DNA of 64,000 nt from RGIG4079 sp045596365 (GCA_045596365.1 JAZOCE010000023.1:1-64000); one strand, 5' to 3'. Positions 38,393 through 46,847 are shown, counted from the first letter of the stretch. Numbers and translations are program-made. The notes: generated by a model from the sequence alone, not told the origin.

Positions 38393-39159
38393 TATAATGC
38401 TATTTTTTCGTTCCAGATATTCCAACTGGCAAATGCTTGTAATAACAACATTTCAAGACCATTTTTTACCTCTGCGCCATGTTCTGATGCTCGTTTCATA
38501 AAAAGGGTAACATCAGGGTTGTATAGTAGGTCATAACATAAATGCTCAGGAGTAAGATATTGATATGGAATATTAGGACATTCTTCAACATGAGGATACA
38601 TTCCAAGAGGAGTCGTGTTTATAATGATTTTGTATTCATTCATTATTTCTGAAGTCAAATCACCATAAGTTAGCATCCCCTCACGCTTAGTGCGAGTAAC
38701 ATATTTAGGCTCGATACCAAGGTTTATAAGTCCTTGAACAACTGCTTTAGCTGCTCCACCGGTACCTAAGACAAGAGCTTTTTTGCGTGTAGGTGTTAAT
38801 AGGGGACTGATTGAGTCGCAAAAGCCTATGATATCAGAGTTATATCCTTTGAATTTAAGTGAATTTTTACTGCGTATGAATTTGATAACGTTTACCGCTC
38901 CTATCTTAGCCGCGTTTTCATCAATTTCGTCAAGATAGGGGATTACTTGTTCTTTATAAGGAATGGTAACATTTAGTCCGCAAAGATTGGAATTCTCACT
39001 TATAACTTCCATTAAATCTCCTATATCGGGAATTTCAAAATTCACATAGTGAGCATCAATGTTTTCTGCTTCAAATTTTTGATTGAAATAATTTTGGGAA
39101 AAAGAATGTCCTAACGGATATCCTATTAGCCCATATAGTTTGTCGTATTGTTTTTCCAT
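38392..39159 (-). CDS. aroE: shikimate dehydrogenase
   Basis: 255 residues. Reduces 3-dehydroshikimate to shikimate with NADPH, step four of aromatic amino-acid synthesis. Motifs: GYPLGHSFSQNYFNQKF (shikimate-binding Ser), LNVTIPYKEQVIPYLDEID (catalytic Lys), KIGAVNVI, GYNSDIIGFCDSI (catalytic Asp), the nucleotide loop LGTGGAAKAVVQGL and TTPLGMYP. Slightly shorter than the about 270 residues of E. coli AroE. First gene of a minus-strand unit aroE-yeiH-comEC; divergent from rnpB. Confidence 0.95.
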   Translation of the reverse strand: MEKQYDKLYGLIGYPLGHSFSQNYFNQKFEAENIDAHYVNFEIPDIGDLMEVISENSNLCGLNVTIPYKEQVIPYLDEIDENAAKIGAVNVIKFIRSKNSLKFKGYNSDIIGFCDSISPLLTPTRKKALVLGTGGAAKAVVQGLINLGIEPKYVTRTKREGMLTYGDLTSEIMNEYKIIINTTPLGMYPHVEECPNIPYQYLTPEHLCYDLLYNPDVTLFMKRASEHGAEVKNGLEMLLLQAFASWNIWNEKIAL

Positions 39160-39239
39160 ATTGACACTATCTTAGACAAAATTTGTACAAAAATACAATA
39201 TCATTGCCAAAATACGACAAAAAATCAATGAAAATTCGC

Positions 39240-39247
39240 TAATTTTG
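39240..39247 (+). promoter_or_regulatory. -7 box for rnpB
   Basis: TAATTTTG ends 10 bases before the first paired base of RNase P RNA, the spacing expected if transcription starts near 39254-39258. Confidence 0.6.
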
Positions 39248-39257
39248 TATTCATAAT

Positions 39258-39640
39258 GTAGTAGGATGGTTTGTCGCTCGCTCACGCATGAGGGGTGAGA
39301 GGAAAGTCCGGGCAACACAGAGCACCATATTTCTTAACGGGAAGCTATCAGCGATGGTAGAGTAGCGTGACAGAAAATAACCGCCTTGTCTTGATGAGGT
39401 AAGGGTGAAAAGGTGAGGTAAGAGCTCACCGGGTGTGATAGCAATATTGCATGCCGCACGTCTTATGGGTTGCAAGGTCAAGTATACCGGCATTTAAGGG
39501 CTGCTCGTCCATTGTCGGGGGGTAGACTGCTAAAGTATCATGGCAACATGATGTTCAGATAAATGACAAACTATCAAGGTGTCCCTCTTGCGAGGTAGTA
39601 CCTTGATAACATAACCCGGCTTATAGTCCTACTACTTTTT
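39258..39640 (+). ncRNA. rnpB: RNase P RNA, bacterial type A
   Basis: Catalytic RNA that trims the 5-prime ends of tRNA precursors. The ends pair (P1): GTAGTAGGA (39258-39266) with TCCTACTAC (39627-39635), followed by a T run. The conserved P4/J3-4 segment GAGGAAAGTCCGGGC is at about 39299-39313, and its partner region near the 3-prime end carries ATAAATGAC and CCCGGCTTAT. The internal CRIV-like stretch GCAAGGTCAAGTATACCGGC is also recognisable. About 380 bases, normal for type A. No protein is encoded here; an ORF on the other strand is a shadow. The ends are approximate within a few bases. Confidence 0.95.
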
Positions 39641-39681
39641 TATTTTGACAATTTCCGCTCATTTGTGGATTGAAATAGAGC

Positions 39682-41040
39682 ATGAAAACTAATATCGAAA
39701 AATTACCAATGATGAAGCGCATGAAACAGTGGTGCTTGTTGGTGTGGAACTATTGCAGTAAAGGGGTGTGGAGCGATACCCGTTCCAATGTTATTATTAG
39801 TATCATAAAAACATTAAATCTCTCTGTCCGCTCATTTTTAGATACAGGTCTTCAATCGCGAGCTGCCGCGTTGACCTATCGCACACTATTGGCAATTATT
39901 CCTGTATTGGCATTGATATTTGCTATAGCTCGTGGTTTTGGTTTCCACAAATTACTTCAATCTCAAATATTCACTTATTTCCCTGAACAAAAAGAAAATC
40001 TTGATATTGCATTTGGCTTTGTTGAATCTTATTTGGCTCAAACATCCGAAGGCTTATTTGTGGGTATCGGCATCATATTTTTGTTGTGGACATTGATTTC
40101 CCTCATTAGTAACATTGAAGCGTCATTTAATATAGTGTGGGGGATAAAGAAAGGTCGTGGATTGTGGCGTAAGTTAACAGATTACACCGCAGTTATATTG
40201 ACGTTGCCCATAATATTGATATGTGCAAGCGGTTTGCAAATCTTCTTGTCAAATACTATGCAAGATGCTATCCCTTTTGAATTTCTATCGCCCATTTATC
40301 CGGTGCTATTGAAATTTGCAACATATGTGTTGACATGGTTGTTCTTTGCAGGAATGTATATGCTCATTCCCAATACCAAAGTGCGTTTTAAGAATGCCTT
40401 TATCGCCGGAATAGTTTCGGGTACCGCATTCCAAATTGTCCAATGGCTCTTCCTTTCAGGACAATTATATGTGTCAAAATATAATGCAATTTATGGTAGT
40501 TTTTCTTTAATACCATTGCTGTTGATGTGGTTGTATTTTGTGTGGGTGATAACGCTGTCAGGGGCTGTGTTGTGCTACTCATCGCAAAATATTTTTAAGT
40601 TTAGCTTCTTTAATGATATTAAGGAGATATCGCCCAATTACCGAAGAAAAATCGCTATAGCTACAATGACTTTAATTGCAAAACAGTTTGAGCAACATCG
40701 TCCTCCATTGACATTATCTGATTTGTCGGTTAAATATGATATGCCCATAAGATTGGTAACCGACATTGTAAATGAATATGTTGATGCAGGATTGATTTCT
40801 CGGGTTGTTATCAATGGCCCTGATGATGTATACGGATTGCAACCGGCAATGGATGTGCAAAAACTTACATTAGGATATCTGATGAAAACGGTGGATTGTA
40901 CCGGTGCTTCAGGGTTTGTTGATGAGTTTGACGAACGTTTCCCTAAGATATTTGATATCGATGATAAGATGATGTCAAATGTCTATGATGATGTCAAGGA
41001 TATAAAGCTGATAGATATAGATATAAAAATAGAAGATTAA
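39682..41040 (+). CDS. YihY/BrkB-family membrane protein
   Basis: 452 residues. Six membrane helices in the first 300 residues with LQSRAAALTYRTLLAIIPVLALIFAIARGFGF, WTLISLISNIEASFNIVWG and YNAIYGSFSLIPLLLMWLYFVWVITLSGAVL, the YihY/BrkB (PF03631) pattern. The former RNase BN assignment of this family is obsolete; function is not settled. The C-terminal about 140 residues are cytosolic and contain a winged-helix-like part (PPLTLSDLSVKYDMPIRLVTDIVNEYVDAGLISRV), a fusion frequent in Bacteroidota. Closely upstream of ridA (24 bases). Confidence 0.88.
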   Translation: MKTNIEKLPMMKRMKQWCLLVWNYCSKGVWSDTRSNVIISIIKTLNLSVRSFLDTGLQSRAAALTYRTLLAIIPVLALIFAIARGFGFHKLLQSQIFTYFPEQKENLDIAFGFVESYLAQTSEGLFVGIGIIFLLWTLISLISNIEASFNIVWGIKKGRGLWRKLTDYTAVILTLPIILICASGLQIFLSNTMQDAIPFEFLSPIYPVLLKFATYVLTWLFFAGMYMLIPNTKVRFKNAFIAGIVSGTAFQIVQWLFLSGQLYVSKYNAIYGSFSLIPLLLMWLYFVWVITLSGAVLCYSSQNIFKFSFFNDIKEISPNYRRKIAIATMTLIAKQFEQHRPPLTLSDLSVKYDMPIRLVTDIVNEYVDAGLISRVVINGPDDVYGLQPAMDVQKLTLGYLMKTVDCTGASGFVDEFDERFPKIFDIDDKMMSNVYDDVKDIKLIDIDIKIED

Positions 41041-41064
41041 ATAGTAACTTAACAAATTAAATTT

Positions 41065-41439
41065 ATGAAAACCCCTATTGCAACAACTAATGCTCCCGGA
41101 GCTATCGGTCCATATAGCCAAGCTATTGACACAGGCTCATTTGTTTTTATCTCTGGTCAAATCCCCGTAAATCCTGCAACAGGCAAAGTACCCGAAGGAA
41201 TCAAAGCTCAAGCAGCTCAATCGATTGCCAATATCAAGGCTATTCTTGCAGAAGCAGGATTATCGATTGACAACGTGGTTAAAACAACAGTATTTCTCGC
41301 TGATATGGCATTGTTTGGCGAAATGAATGAAGTGTATGCACAGGAATTCACTGCGCCATTCCCAGCTCGTTCAGCAGTTGCAGTGCGTGAACTTCCAAAG
41401 CAAGTCCTTGTCGAAATCGAAGTCATCGCCATGAAATAA
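41065..41439 (+). CDS. ridA: RidA-family enamine/imine deaminase
   Basis: 124 residues. Hydrolyses reactive enamines and imines such as 2-aminoacrylate that PLP enzymes release. Motifs: NAPGAIGPYSQAI, VFISGQIPVNPATG, VVKTTVFLADMALFGEMNEVYAQEF and the catalytic-site PARSAVAVRELPKQVLVEIEVIA, including the key Arg. Preceded by the YihY gene and followed by a long hairpin terminator. Confidence 0.93.
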   Translation: MKTPIATTNAPGAIGPYSQAIDTGSFVFISGQIPVNPATGKVPEGIKAQAAQSIANIKAILAEAGLSIDNVVKTTVFLADMALFGEMNEVYAQEFTAPFPARSAVAVRELPKQVLVEIEVIAMK

Positions 41440-41474
41440 CATTGGTATATTTTTACTATTAAGCCTACATTATA

Positions 41475-41517
41475 AAAAACACGAAGGGGATAATTTGTTA
41501 TCTCTTTTCGTGTTTTT
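41475..41517. terminator. bidirectional terminator, ridA / xre
   Basis: AAAAACACGAAGGGGATAA (41475-41493) pairs with 41498-41517 apart from a small internal mismatch, leaving a 4-base loop. T tract on the plus strand. It touches the stop of the xre gene. Confidence 0.85.
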
Positions 41518-41734
41518 ATATGTCATAGAAAATATCAGATATTTTTATATTTAAAGCGGAGCAAATTTTATATACTGTTTTTATAGTAAGATTGGTTTTC
41601 CCGGCTTCAATTCTGGACATATTAGATTTCTCGAAATCACATCGTGCAGCCAAATCTTGTTGACTAATACCTTTTTCTTCTCTCAAATACTTTATTCTAT
41701 TTCCTATAGCAATATATAAGTCATTTATTTTCAT
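41516..41734 (-). CDS. small XRE-family HTH repressor
   Basis: 72 residues consisting of one HTH_3 domain: IGNRIKYLREEKGISQQDLAARCDFEKSNMSRIEAGKTNLTIKTVYKICSALNIKISDI. The QQDLA / SNMSRIEAG helices are the DNA-reading pair. No effector domain, so regulation must be by binding alone or by a partner. It is divergent from the five-gene operon at 41861-46801, and the shared region holds two perfect 20-bp palindromes. I infer that it represses the operon and probably its own gene. Confidence 0.92.
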   Translation of the reverse strand: MKINDLYIAIGNRIKYLREEKGISQQDLAARCDFEKSNMSRIEAGKTNLTIKTVYKICSALNIKISDIFYDI

Positions 41735-41743
41735 ATTTTATAG

Positions 41744-41763
41744 TGTTATCATTTGTGATAACA
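41744..41763. promoter_or_regulatory. putative XRE operator, palindrome 1
   Basis: TGTTATCA-TTTG-TGATAACA: perfect 8-bp arms. It contains the -33 TTTG (41752-41755) of the operon promoter and lies just in front of the xre start. Confidence 0.75.
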
Positions 41764-41783
41764 AAGGAAATTAACTACATTTG
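41752..41783 (+). promoter_or_regulatory. promoter of the five-gene operon
   Basis: TTTG (41752-41755), exactly 20 bases, then TACATTTG (41776-41783). Expected start of transcription about 41788-41791, inside palindrome 2. Leader about 70 bases. Confidence 0.75.
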
Positions 41784-41789
41784 CAAAGT

Positions 41790-41809
41790 GGTTATCATAT
41801 ATGATAACC
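41790..41809. promoter_or_regulatory. putative XRE operator, palindrome 2
   Basis: GGTTATCA-TATA-TGATAACC: perfect 8-bp arms, same core GTTATCA-N4-TGATAAC as palindrome 1, 26 bases away and downstream of the -7 box. Confidence 0.75.
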
Positions 41810-41860
41810 AGTAACATTTGTATGAAATATATGATTAAAGAATATGATAATAAATAAGTT

Positions 41861-43177
41861 ATGAAAAGATCTTTTATTGTATTTATTTTAATTGTGTGCC
41901 TAATAAGATGTAATATATCTTTAAGGGCACAAGCTCCATTTTCAATTAGATATGAATTTATTGGTTGCTCGGATTCTCAAATAGATGGAACTGCGACGGC
42001 ACTGGCAAATTCATTGGTGAATGGTTATATCTCAAAGTATGCATCCGGAGTAAAAATGACGAGACAAGCTTGTGAGGCTTTGAGATCAGCAATCCCTAAT
42101 ACCATTGAGGTCGGATATGGTTGTCGTGTTAAGATTATAATTGGAGGTTGTACCGGTTTTGATGTTTATAGCAATGGTACTTCAATTAATGGAAATAACG
42201 ATATATTTGGGGTGTCTAAAGGACAATCTAATTTTATTGTAAATCCGGCATTGGCAAATCAATATTCAGTAGAAGACCATACCTATGCGCTGGATGTATT
42301 GATTGGCAATAGGGGTGCTTCTCCAGGTATAACATATGCAACTACGGCAGATCAAAATTATAATAACGCATTGGATCATATTTTTATAAAAGGAAAGTTG
42401 CCTGAAGAACAATGGTATATACCTGATGAGTATATAACGGGGGATAAAAAATTTGTTCCGGTGAATATGAGAGACGATAGGGGTACTCCCGATTTATTAT
42501 TTGATAAAGATGTCAAAATTGCTCCGGTAAAATCAGTAAAGACATATTATGAAGAACCAAAAGAGTCAATTATTGATTTTGGGTCTGAAATTGCAAAAGA
42601 TGGATTAAAAATAGGTGCTCAAATAGGCGAAGTAATACCTGCAACAGCAAAGTTTGCGAAATTTAATGTATTGACATCAATTTTAATAGATTCAAATGTA
42701 AATCTATATAGAGAATTAATAAAATGTGCGACTAATGGTTGTTTATCAAGTAATGAAATTTTCAAGAATTCATGGGGTGTTGATTTTGAAAAAATGTGGG
42801 ATAATGCTAAAATTGCATCAAAGTACATGACAGGTTTAGAAGGAGAATATTCTCAAAATATAGCTGCAGGAGCCTTGGTCCCAGTAGTAGTTGTTGGAGA
42901 ATTATATAATAATATAACGGGGCAAGGGAGTGAAGTTTTTGTTGGTGATGCAGAGAAAGCGATTGTTGATTATGTTACAGACGCTTTTGCAGATAAAGCA
43001 ACAAATTTTGCGAGAAAAAACGCATCTGTGTTTGTAAAAACGCGGGTAGCTCCAGTTAGTGGGAATTCAATGGAATTTCATAAAGGAGCAAAAAATGCTG
43101 TTGATTTTTCACAAATATCAACGGATTTTGTAGATATGGGATTTAAAATTAAAAATGGATATGATGAATCGAACTAA
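41861..43177 (+). CDS. exported protein of unknown function, operon gene 1
   Basis: 438 residues with signal peptide MKRSFIVFILIVCLIRCNISLRAQ. I do not recognise the family. Residues about 25-165 are probably beta-rich, with five Cys (IGCSDSQ, RQACEAL, GYGCRVK, GGCTGF) that could form disulfides, then a middle segment with PEEQWYIPDEYITGDKKFVPVNM. Residues about 230-420 are helical and amphipathic or hydrophobic in parts (NIAAGALVPVVVVGELYNNIT), with two more Cys (IKCATNGC). The helical C-terminal half with its apolar stretch may insert into or lie on a membrane. First gene after the XRE-type promoter; its stop overlaps the next start by 23 bases. Confidence 0.75.
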   Translation: MKRSFIVFILIVCLIRCNISLRAQAPFSIRYEFIGCSDSQIDGTATALANSLVNGYISKYASGVKMTRQACEALRSAIPNTIEVGYGCRVKIIIGGCTGFDVYSNGTSINGNNDIFGVSKGQSNFIVNPALANQYSVEDHTYALDVLIGNRGASPGITYATTADQNYNNALDHIFIKGKLPEEQWYIPDEYITGDKKFVPVNMRDDRGTPDLLFDKDVKIAPVKSVKTYYEEPKESIIDFGSEIAKDGLKIGAQIGEVIPATAKFAKFNVLTSILIDSNVNLYRELIKCATNGCLSSNEIFKNSWGVDFEKMWDNAKIASKYMTGLEGEYSQNIAAGALVPVVVVGELYNNITGQGSEVFVGDAEKAIVDYVTDAFADKATNFARKNASVFVKTRVAPVSGNSMEFHKGAKNAVDFSQISTDFVDMGFKIKNGYDESN

Positions 43178-44000
43178 ATACATACTGGCGTTACTTGCAA
43201 TTATGATAGGATTTAGCATAGTAGCGCAAGGAATTAATTCTCCATCAGTAATGATGGATGTAATGATGAATGTAAGAATGTTGCGTCAAGCTAAAAAGGG
43301 AAATCTTGTATTTCTTGATAATGTGTGTCGAACGGATAATGGGTTGTATATTTTATCAACAGCAGATCAAGCATATCTTTTGGGGGTTGGAGGAATAGGA
43401 GCAATTAGTCAAAAGGATAATAAAAAGATAAATAGTTTTGCTTTGGTTGATGGATTATTGTATTCGGTAAGAGGAAGAGAGTTATGTTATCTTGACACAA
43501 TGGCCCGATTTGTTACATATAAGAAATTGCCTCACTATAATATGAAAATATATAATGGAACTAATGGAATATATTTGACAGGTAGTACTAAAACACGAAG
43601 GGGGGAAAGTATTTATGTTATAAGAAAAAGCGATGATGCATTTATTAGATTGATAGATGTTCCAACATCGGTATCAGCAGTTACAGAATATGGACCACTA
43701 ATAATATTTGCAACCATGAACTCAATATATGGGTTGGATACGTCATCAAAAAAAGTATTTAAAATGGTTGAACTCCCTAATAAAAAAGAACATATTATGT
43801 CGTTGATATATGATAAATTAAATGATTATATATACTTTTCATCTAAAAAAGGCATCTATAGAATTGATGAGAAAGGTATTAATTGCTTAAATAATACAGT
43901 TGGTGGGGTTTTGTGTTATGATCCGGATGGACTTGTCGTTTTTAATGTAGAGAAAAAGGAAATGTATCGATTGAGAAATTCTATTTTATTGCCAAAATGA
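43155..44000 (+). CDS. exported propeller-like protein of unknown function, operon gene 2
   Basis: 281 residues. Starts ATG 43155 or a few codons later (43161, 43164), followed by signal peptide TKYILALLAIMIGFSIVAQ. The remainder repeats short strands of the type GLYILSTADQAYLLG, LLYSVRGRELCYLDT, GIYLTGSTKTRRGESIYVI, SIYGLDTSSKKVFKMV and YIYFSSKKGIYRIDE, as in 4-6-bladed beta-propellers. No enzyme motif; a ligand- or protein-binding role is inferred. Overlaps the previous gene by 23 bases and the next by four (ATGA), so it is coupled to both. Confidence 0.75.
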   Translation: MDMMNRTKYILALLAIMIGFSIVAQGINSPSVMMDVMMNVRMLRQAKKGNLVFLDNVCRTDNGLYILSTADQAYLLGVGGIGAISQKDNKKINSFALVDGLLYSVRGRELCYLDTMARFVTYKKLPHYNMKIYNGTNGIYLTGSTKTRRGESIYVIRKSDDAFIRLIDVPTSVSAVTEYGPLIIFATMNSIYGLDTSSKKVFKMVELPNKKEHIMSLIYDKLNDYIYFSSKKGIYRIDEKGINCLNNTVGGVLCYDPDGLVVFNVEKKEMYRLRNSILLPK

Positions 44001-45160
44001 TGAAAAATATTATAATAGTTACATTTATATTATTGTGTGGTGTGTCAATCAGTGCCATTAATAATAAACAAATATCAGTTCAAGATGCAAGAACTGCATT
44101 GTTAAATGATAGTGTTAGATACTCAGTCAATGCATATATAGAAATAATAAATAATGAGAAGGCGGCTTGTAATCTGGGGAAAGGTGTAGATGGGGATGTG
44201 GTTGCAGAATATGCCTATGCTCTTGCTGTTAAAAAAGTATATGATGGAGCTTTATTAAATATAGATAGAGCGCGATTATTAAATGCCAGATATGCAAATT
44301 TTTATACAGGACAAATTTTAGCATTAATGAATTACCCTACTTTAGCAGATCCATTTATGAGAAATGCCAATATCCCATCCTGGCTTAATGTTGAGAATTG
44401 TGGATATAAACAAATATTAGAACGTAAAAAGTCATCACCAGCAATAAATCATGACTCAATTAATGTAGCATTTCAACGAGCAAATAAGTTGTTTGTTAAT
44501 GGGCAACATATACAAGCATTAGTACTTATTCAAGAGATAATAGATATTTATCCGAATAATTATGCTCCTTATATATTTGCAAGTGTCATGTGGGAAAATT
44601 TAAAATATTATGATAAGGCAGAAGAATATTTAAATAAAGGGATTGAGTGTATGCCGAATGATGAAATAGATAAAATGCCATTTACTAGTCATCTTGCAGA
44701 GCTAAAAGATTATAACATGAAATATCAAAATAGAAGTACTATACGAAAGTTAATAGATAAATATAATCCTAATCTTTTAGTATATGCAGGAGGAAATATT
44801 TCAGAATCAATGTACTCTGTTAATGGGCGTATTGGTTTTTATACAAATAATATGATTAGTGCAACTGTTAATATAGGATTATCTAAAATAAGTGATAATA
44901 CTTATGGAAATATTGGGATATCTATGTATAAAACTTATGGCTTGTTTATGGTGGGAGTAGGAATAACAGATACTTTTGGTGGAGGAAATAATGATTTAAA
45001 TTTTTCACCATCAGCAGGAGTTTCGTTTATGAATAAATCTCGAACATTATCTTATGATATTATAGGTAATATAAATATTCCTTTTTCTTCAGGAATCAAA
45101 ATGTCATATGGTTTATCATTAGGAGTAACAAAATATTTTAATGCAAATTTAGGTCGATGA
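43997..45160 (+). CDS. exported TPR plus beta-barrel protein, operon gene 3
   Basis: 387 residues with signal peptide MMKNIIIVTFILLCGVSISA. Residues about 20-260 are helical with TPR-like units (AFQRANKLFVNGQHIQALVLIQEIIDIYPNN, SVMWENLKYYDKAEEYLNKGIECMPND). The last about 125 residues alternate polar and apolar residues as in transmembrane beta-strands: NLLVYAGGNIS, YSVNGRIGFYT, YGNIGISMYKTYGLFMVGVGIT and a C-terminal SYGLSLGVTKYF followed by a short polar tail. A TPR domain in the periplasm joined to an outer-membrane barrel is the likely layout. Family not recognised. Confidence 0.75.
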   Translation: MMKNIIIVTFILLCGVSISAINNKQISVQDARTALLNDSVRYSVNAYIEIINNEKAACNLGKGVDGDVVAEYAYALAVKKVYDGALLNIDRARLLNARYANFYTGQILALMNYPTLADPFMRNANIPSWLNVENCGYKQILERKKSSPAINHDSINVAFQRANKLFVNGQHIQALVLIQEIIDIYPNNYAPYIFASVMWENLKYYDKAEEYLNKGIECMPNDEIDKMPFTSHLAELKDYNMKYQNRSTIRKLIDKYNPNLLVYAGGNISESMYSVNGRIGFYTNNMISATVNIGLSKISDNTYGNIGISMYKTYGLFMVGVGITDTFGGGNNDLNFSPSAGVSFMNKSRTLSYDIIGNINIPFSSGIKMSYGLSLGVTKYFNANLGR

Positions 45161-45936
45161 GAAAATATTATATATACATTATTATGATTGTGTTGTCCAT
45201 ATTTGATATGGCAGGTAATGGAATAGAACAAAAAAATATACTCTGTGATACAATCATTTCTAAGAACATAGAGGGAGCTGTAGTCCTAAATGATCATCTT
45301 AACTTGTATATTAAAGATAATTATTTGAAATTAGGAGATGCTCATAGGAAGAAAGTATTAATCCCTTTTGTTAATGAATTTAGAGATTATGATTTATTAG
45401 TTTATTCTGGCAAATATCGAGAATTATGGCGCATGCTAGATGACAATAATCTGGTTTGTCTGGATGTGTGGAATGTTGATAGCCTTGATATTCAAGAGTA
45501 TATGCCTGTAAAAATTGAAAGGAATGGACCTCGTAGATTATTTGTATATGGTGGCGCTTCGGTAAATGGAGGGAATGGGAATTCTACATATATGCTGAAT
45601 GTGAGACTTGGTACGTTCCTATATAAAAATTATTTGGATGTTGCTATTAATGCTAACATTGGGGCAATCTCTTCAAGTGGTAGTACAGATGAATCTGGAG
45701 ATGTTGGTATTTCAGGAAGAGCATATTTACCTATTACAATCAAAGATTATCATATATCTCCATATCTTGGAACCGGAATTAATTATTCTTTTATGCCAAC
45801 ATCATATTCAGAGTTGATGTTATATGGCGGAATTACATGGGCAATTGGTCCTGGAGCTCTTGATATTGGTATTCAATATGGAACTAAGAGCGATTTTGGG
45901 CTGACGTTTGGTTATACTTTTATTCCATCATTATGA
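45157..45936 (+). CDS. exported beta-barrel-type protein, operon gene 4
   Basis: 259 residues, signal peptide MRKYYIYIIMIVLSIFDMAG. Residues about 20-125 form a beta-rich periplasmic domain. Residues about 130-259 look like barrel strands (RRLFVYGGASVNGG, YMLNVRLGTFLY, DVAINANIGAIS, YLGTGINYSF, LMLYGGITWAIG) with a terminal FGLTFGYTF that has an aromatic outer-membrane ending. The pattern matches the C-terminal part of gene 3 (LLVYAGGNIS versus LFVYGGASVN), so the two barrels may be related. Function unknown. Confidence 0.75.
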   Translation: MRKYYIYIIMIVLSIFDMAGNGIEQKNILCDTIISKNIEGAVVLNDHLNLYIKDNYLKLGDAHRKKVLIPFVNEFRDYDLLVYSGKYRELWRMLDDNNLVCLDVWNVDSLDIQEYMPVKIERNGPRRLFVYGGASVNGGNGNSTYMLNVRLGTFLYKNYLDVAINANIGAISSSGSTDESGDVGISGRAYLPITIKDYHISPYLGTGINYSFMPTSYSELMLYGGITWAIGPGALDIGIQYGTKSDFGLTFGYTFIPSL

Positions 45937-45943
45937 ATTAAAA

Positions 45944-46801
45944 ATGAGAGTTATAGCTGTTATAATATGTATAGTCAGTATCGTATTTAATATTTTATCA
46001 CAAAATAATAGAATTAAATATCCCGATGTCCCTGAGAATATTATCCTAAAAAGTGAACGCATAAATTATATCTGCGTTCACTTTTGGGATAATACAACAT
46101 TTGAAGACGCTAATATATTAGATGATATTAAAGGGTTTAAAGATTTTGTATATTTGTTAACGCATGTGTCTGATGATAGTATCGCGCAAAAGGGGGTTGC
46201 AAATCTTTTAACGCGATGTATGAGTAATAATGAAGCACTATCTCGTGTAGATGATATTTTGAAACAATATTTTGATAATTCATATTCAATATATCAGGAC
46301 GAAGATATGTATCTAATGATTCTTCATGAATTGTTGAAATTGCCACTAAATGAACTTTATAAAATAAAGGTCCGATTTAGAATTGATATGGCAATGAAAA
46401 ATAAGGTTGGGAATTTAGCTACTAATTTTTCATATTCTCATAATAACAAAACTTTTCAATTGTATGATATATCCTCTCCTTATCTGCTAATCTATTTTAA
46501 TTCTTCAGATTGTCATGTATGTGAAGAATCTAATTATATTCTTGAGAAATCAGAGAGCATAAAAGAAATGATTTCAGCAGGGAAGATGAAAATTCTTTCT
46601 ATAGATATTACTGGTGATAATTCGAAACAGATTGAGAGTAAAGGGTGGATTTATGGATACAATGCAAGTCATTCGTTAGATGAAGAATTACTTTATTATA
46701 TAGAGTATGTACCAGTATTTTATTTATTAGATAAGGATAAACGTGTTATATTAAAGAATGTATCTATAAATAAAATAATATCTTACATAGAAAATATGTA
46801 A
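45944..46801 (+). CDS. DUF5106-thioredoxin-like exported protein, operon gene 5
   Basis: 285 residues from ATG 45944; an upstream start at 45908 would overlap gene 4 and precede the signal peptide MRVIAVIICIVSIVFNILSQ. N-terminal domain about 25-155 has the DUF5106 look (YICVHFWDNTTFED, DMYLMILHELLKLP), then a thioredoxin-like fold with YLLIYFNSSDCHVCEE: the pair Cys190-His-Val-Cys193 is a CxxC redox site. A cis-Pro is present in VPVFYLLDK. It is a probable periplasmic disulfide reductase or isomerase. It lies seven bases after gene 4, last in the operon. Its first 150 bases contain a long hairpin (46040-46093). Confidence 0.8.
   Translation: MRVIAVIICIVSIVFNILSQNNRIKYPDVPENIILKSERINYICVHFWDNTTFEDANILDDIKGFKDFVYLLTHVSDDSIAQKGVANLLTRCMSNNEALSRVDDILKQYFDNSYSIYQDEDMYLMILHELLKLPLNELYKIKVRFRIDMAMKNKVGNLATNFSYSHNNKTFQLYDISSPYLLIYFNSSDCHVCEESNYILEKSESIKEMISAGKMKILSIDITGDNSKQIESKGWIYGYNASHSLDEELLYYIEYVPVFYLLDKDKRVILKNVSINKIISYIENM
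46040..46093. repeat. long inverted repeat inside operon gene 5
   Basis: ATTATCC-TA-AAAAGTGAACGCA (46040-46061) and its complement (46073-46093) pair over 20 bases with a single 2:1 mismatch and an 11-base loop. It lies at codons about 33-50 and so cannot be a terminator of the whole operon, but could be an attenuator or an RNA processing site. A chance origin is unlikely at this length. Confidence 0.7.
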
Positions 46802-46812
46802 GATATATTTTA

Positions 46813-46847
46813 AATGAATTGAGACTGAATTGGCAATTCAATTCATT
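46813..46847. terminator. weak hairpin between convergent operon end and folC
   Basis: AATGAATTGA (46813-46822) and TCAATTCATT (46838-46847), perfect 10-bp AT-rich arms with a 15-base loop. No clear T tract, so terminator function is tentative. Confidence 0.4.

Noticed and set aside
39251..39493. Open frame on the minus strand within rnpB
   Set aside because: The stretch is RNase P RNA with its P1 ends and P4 core; the frame has no protein features.
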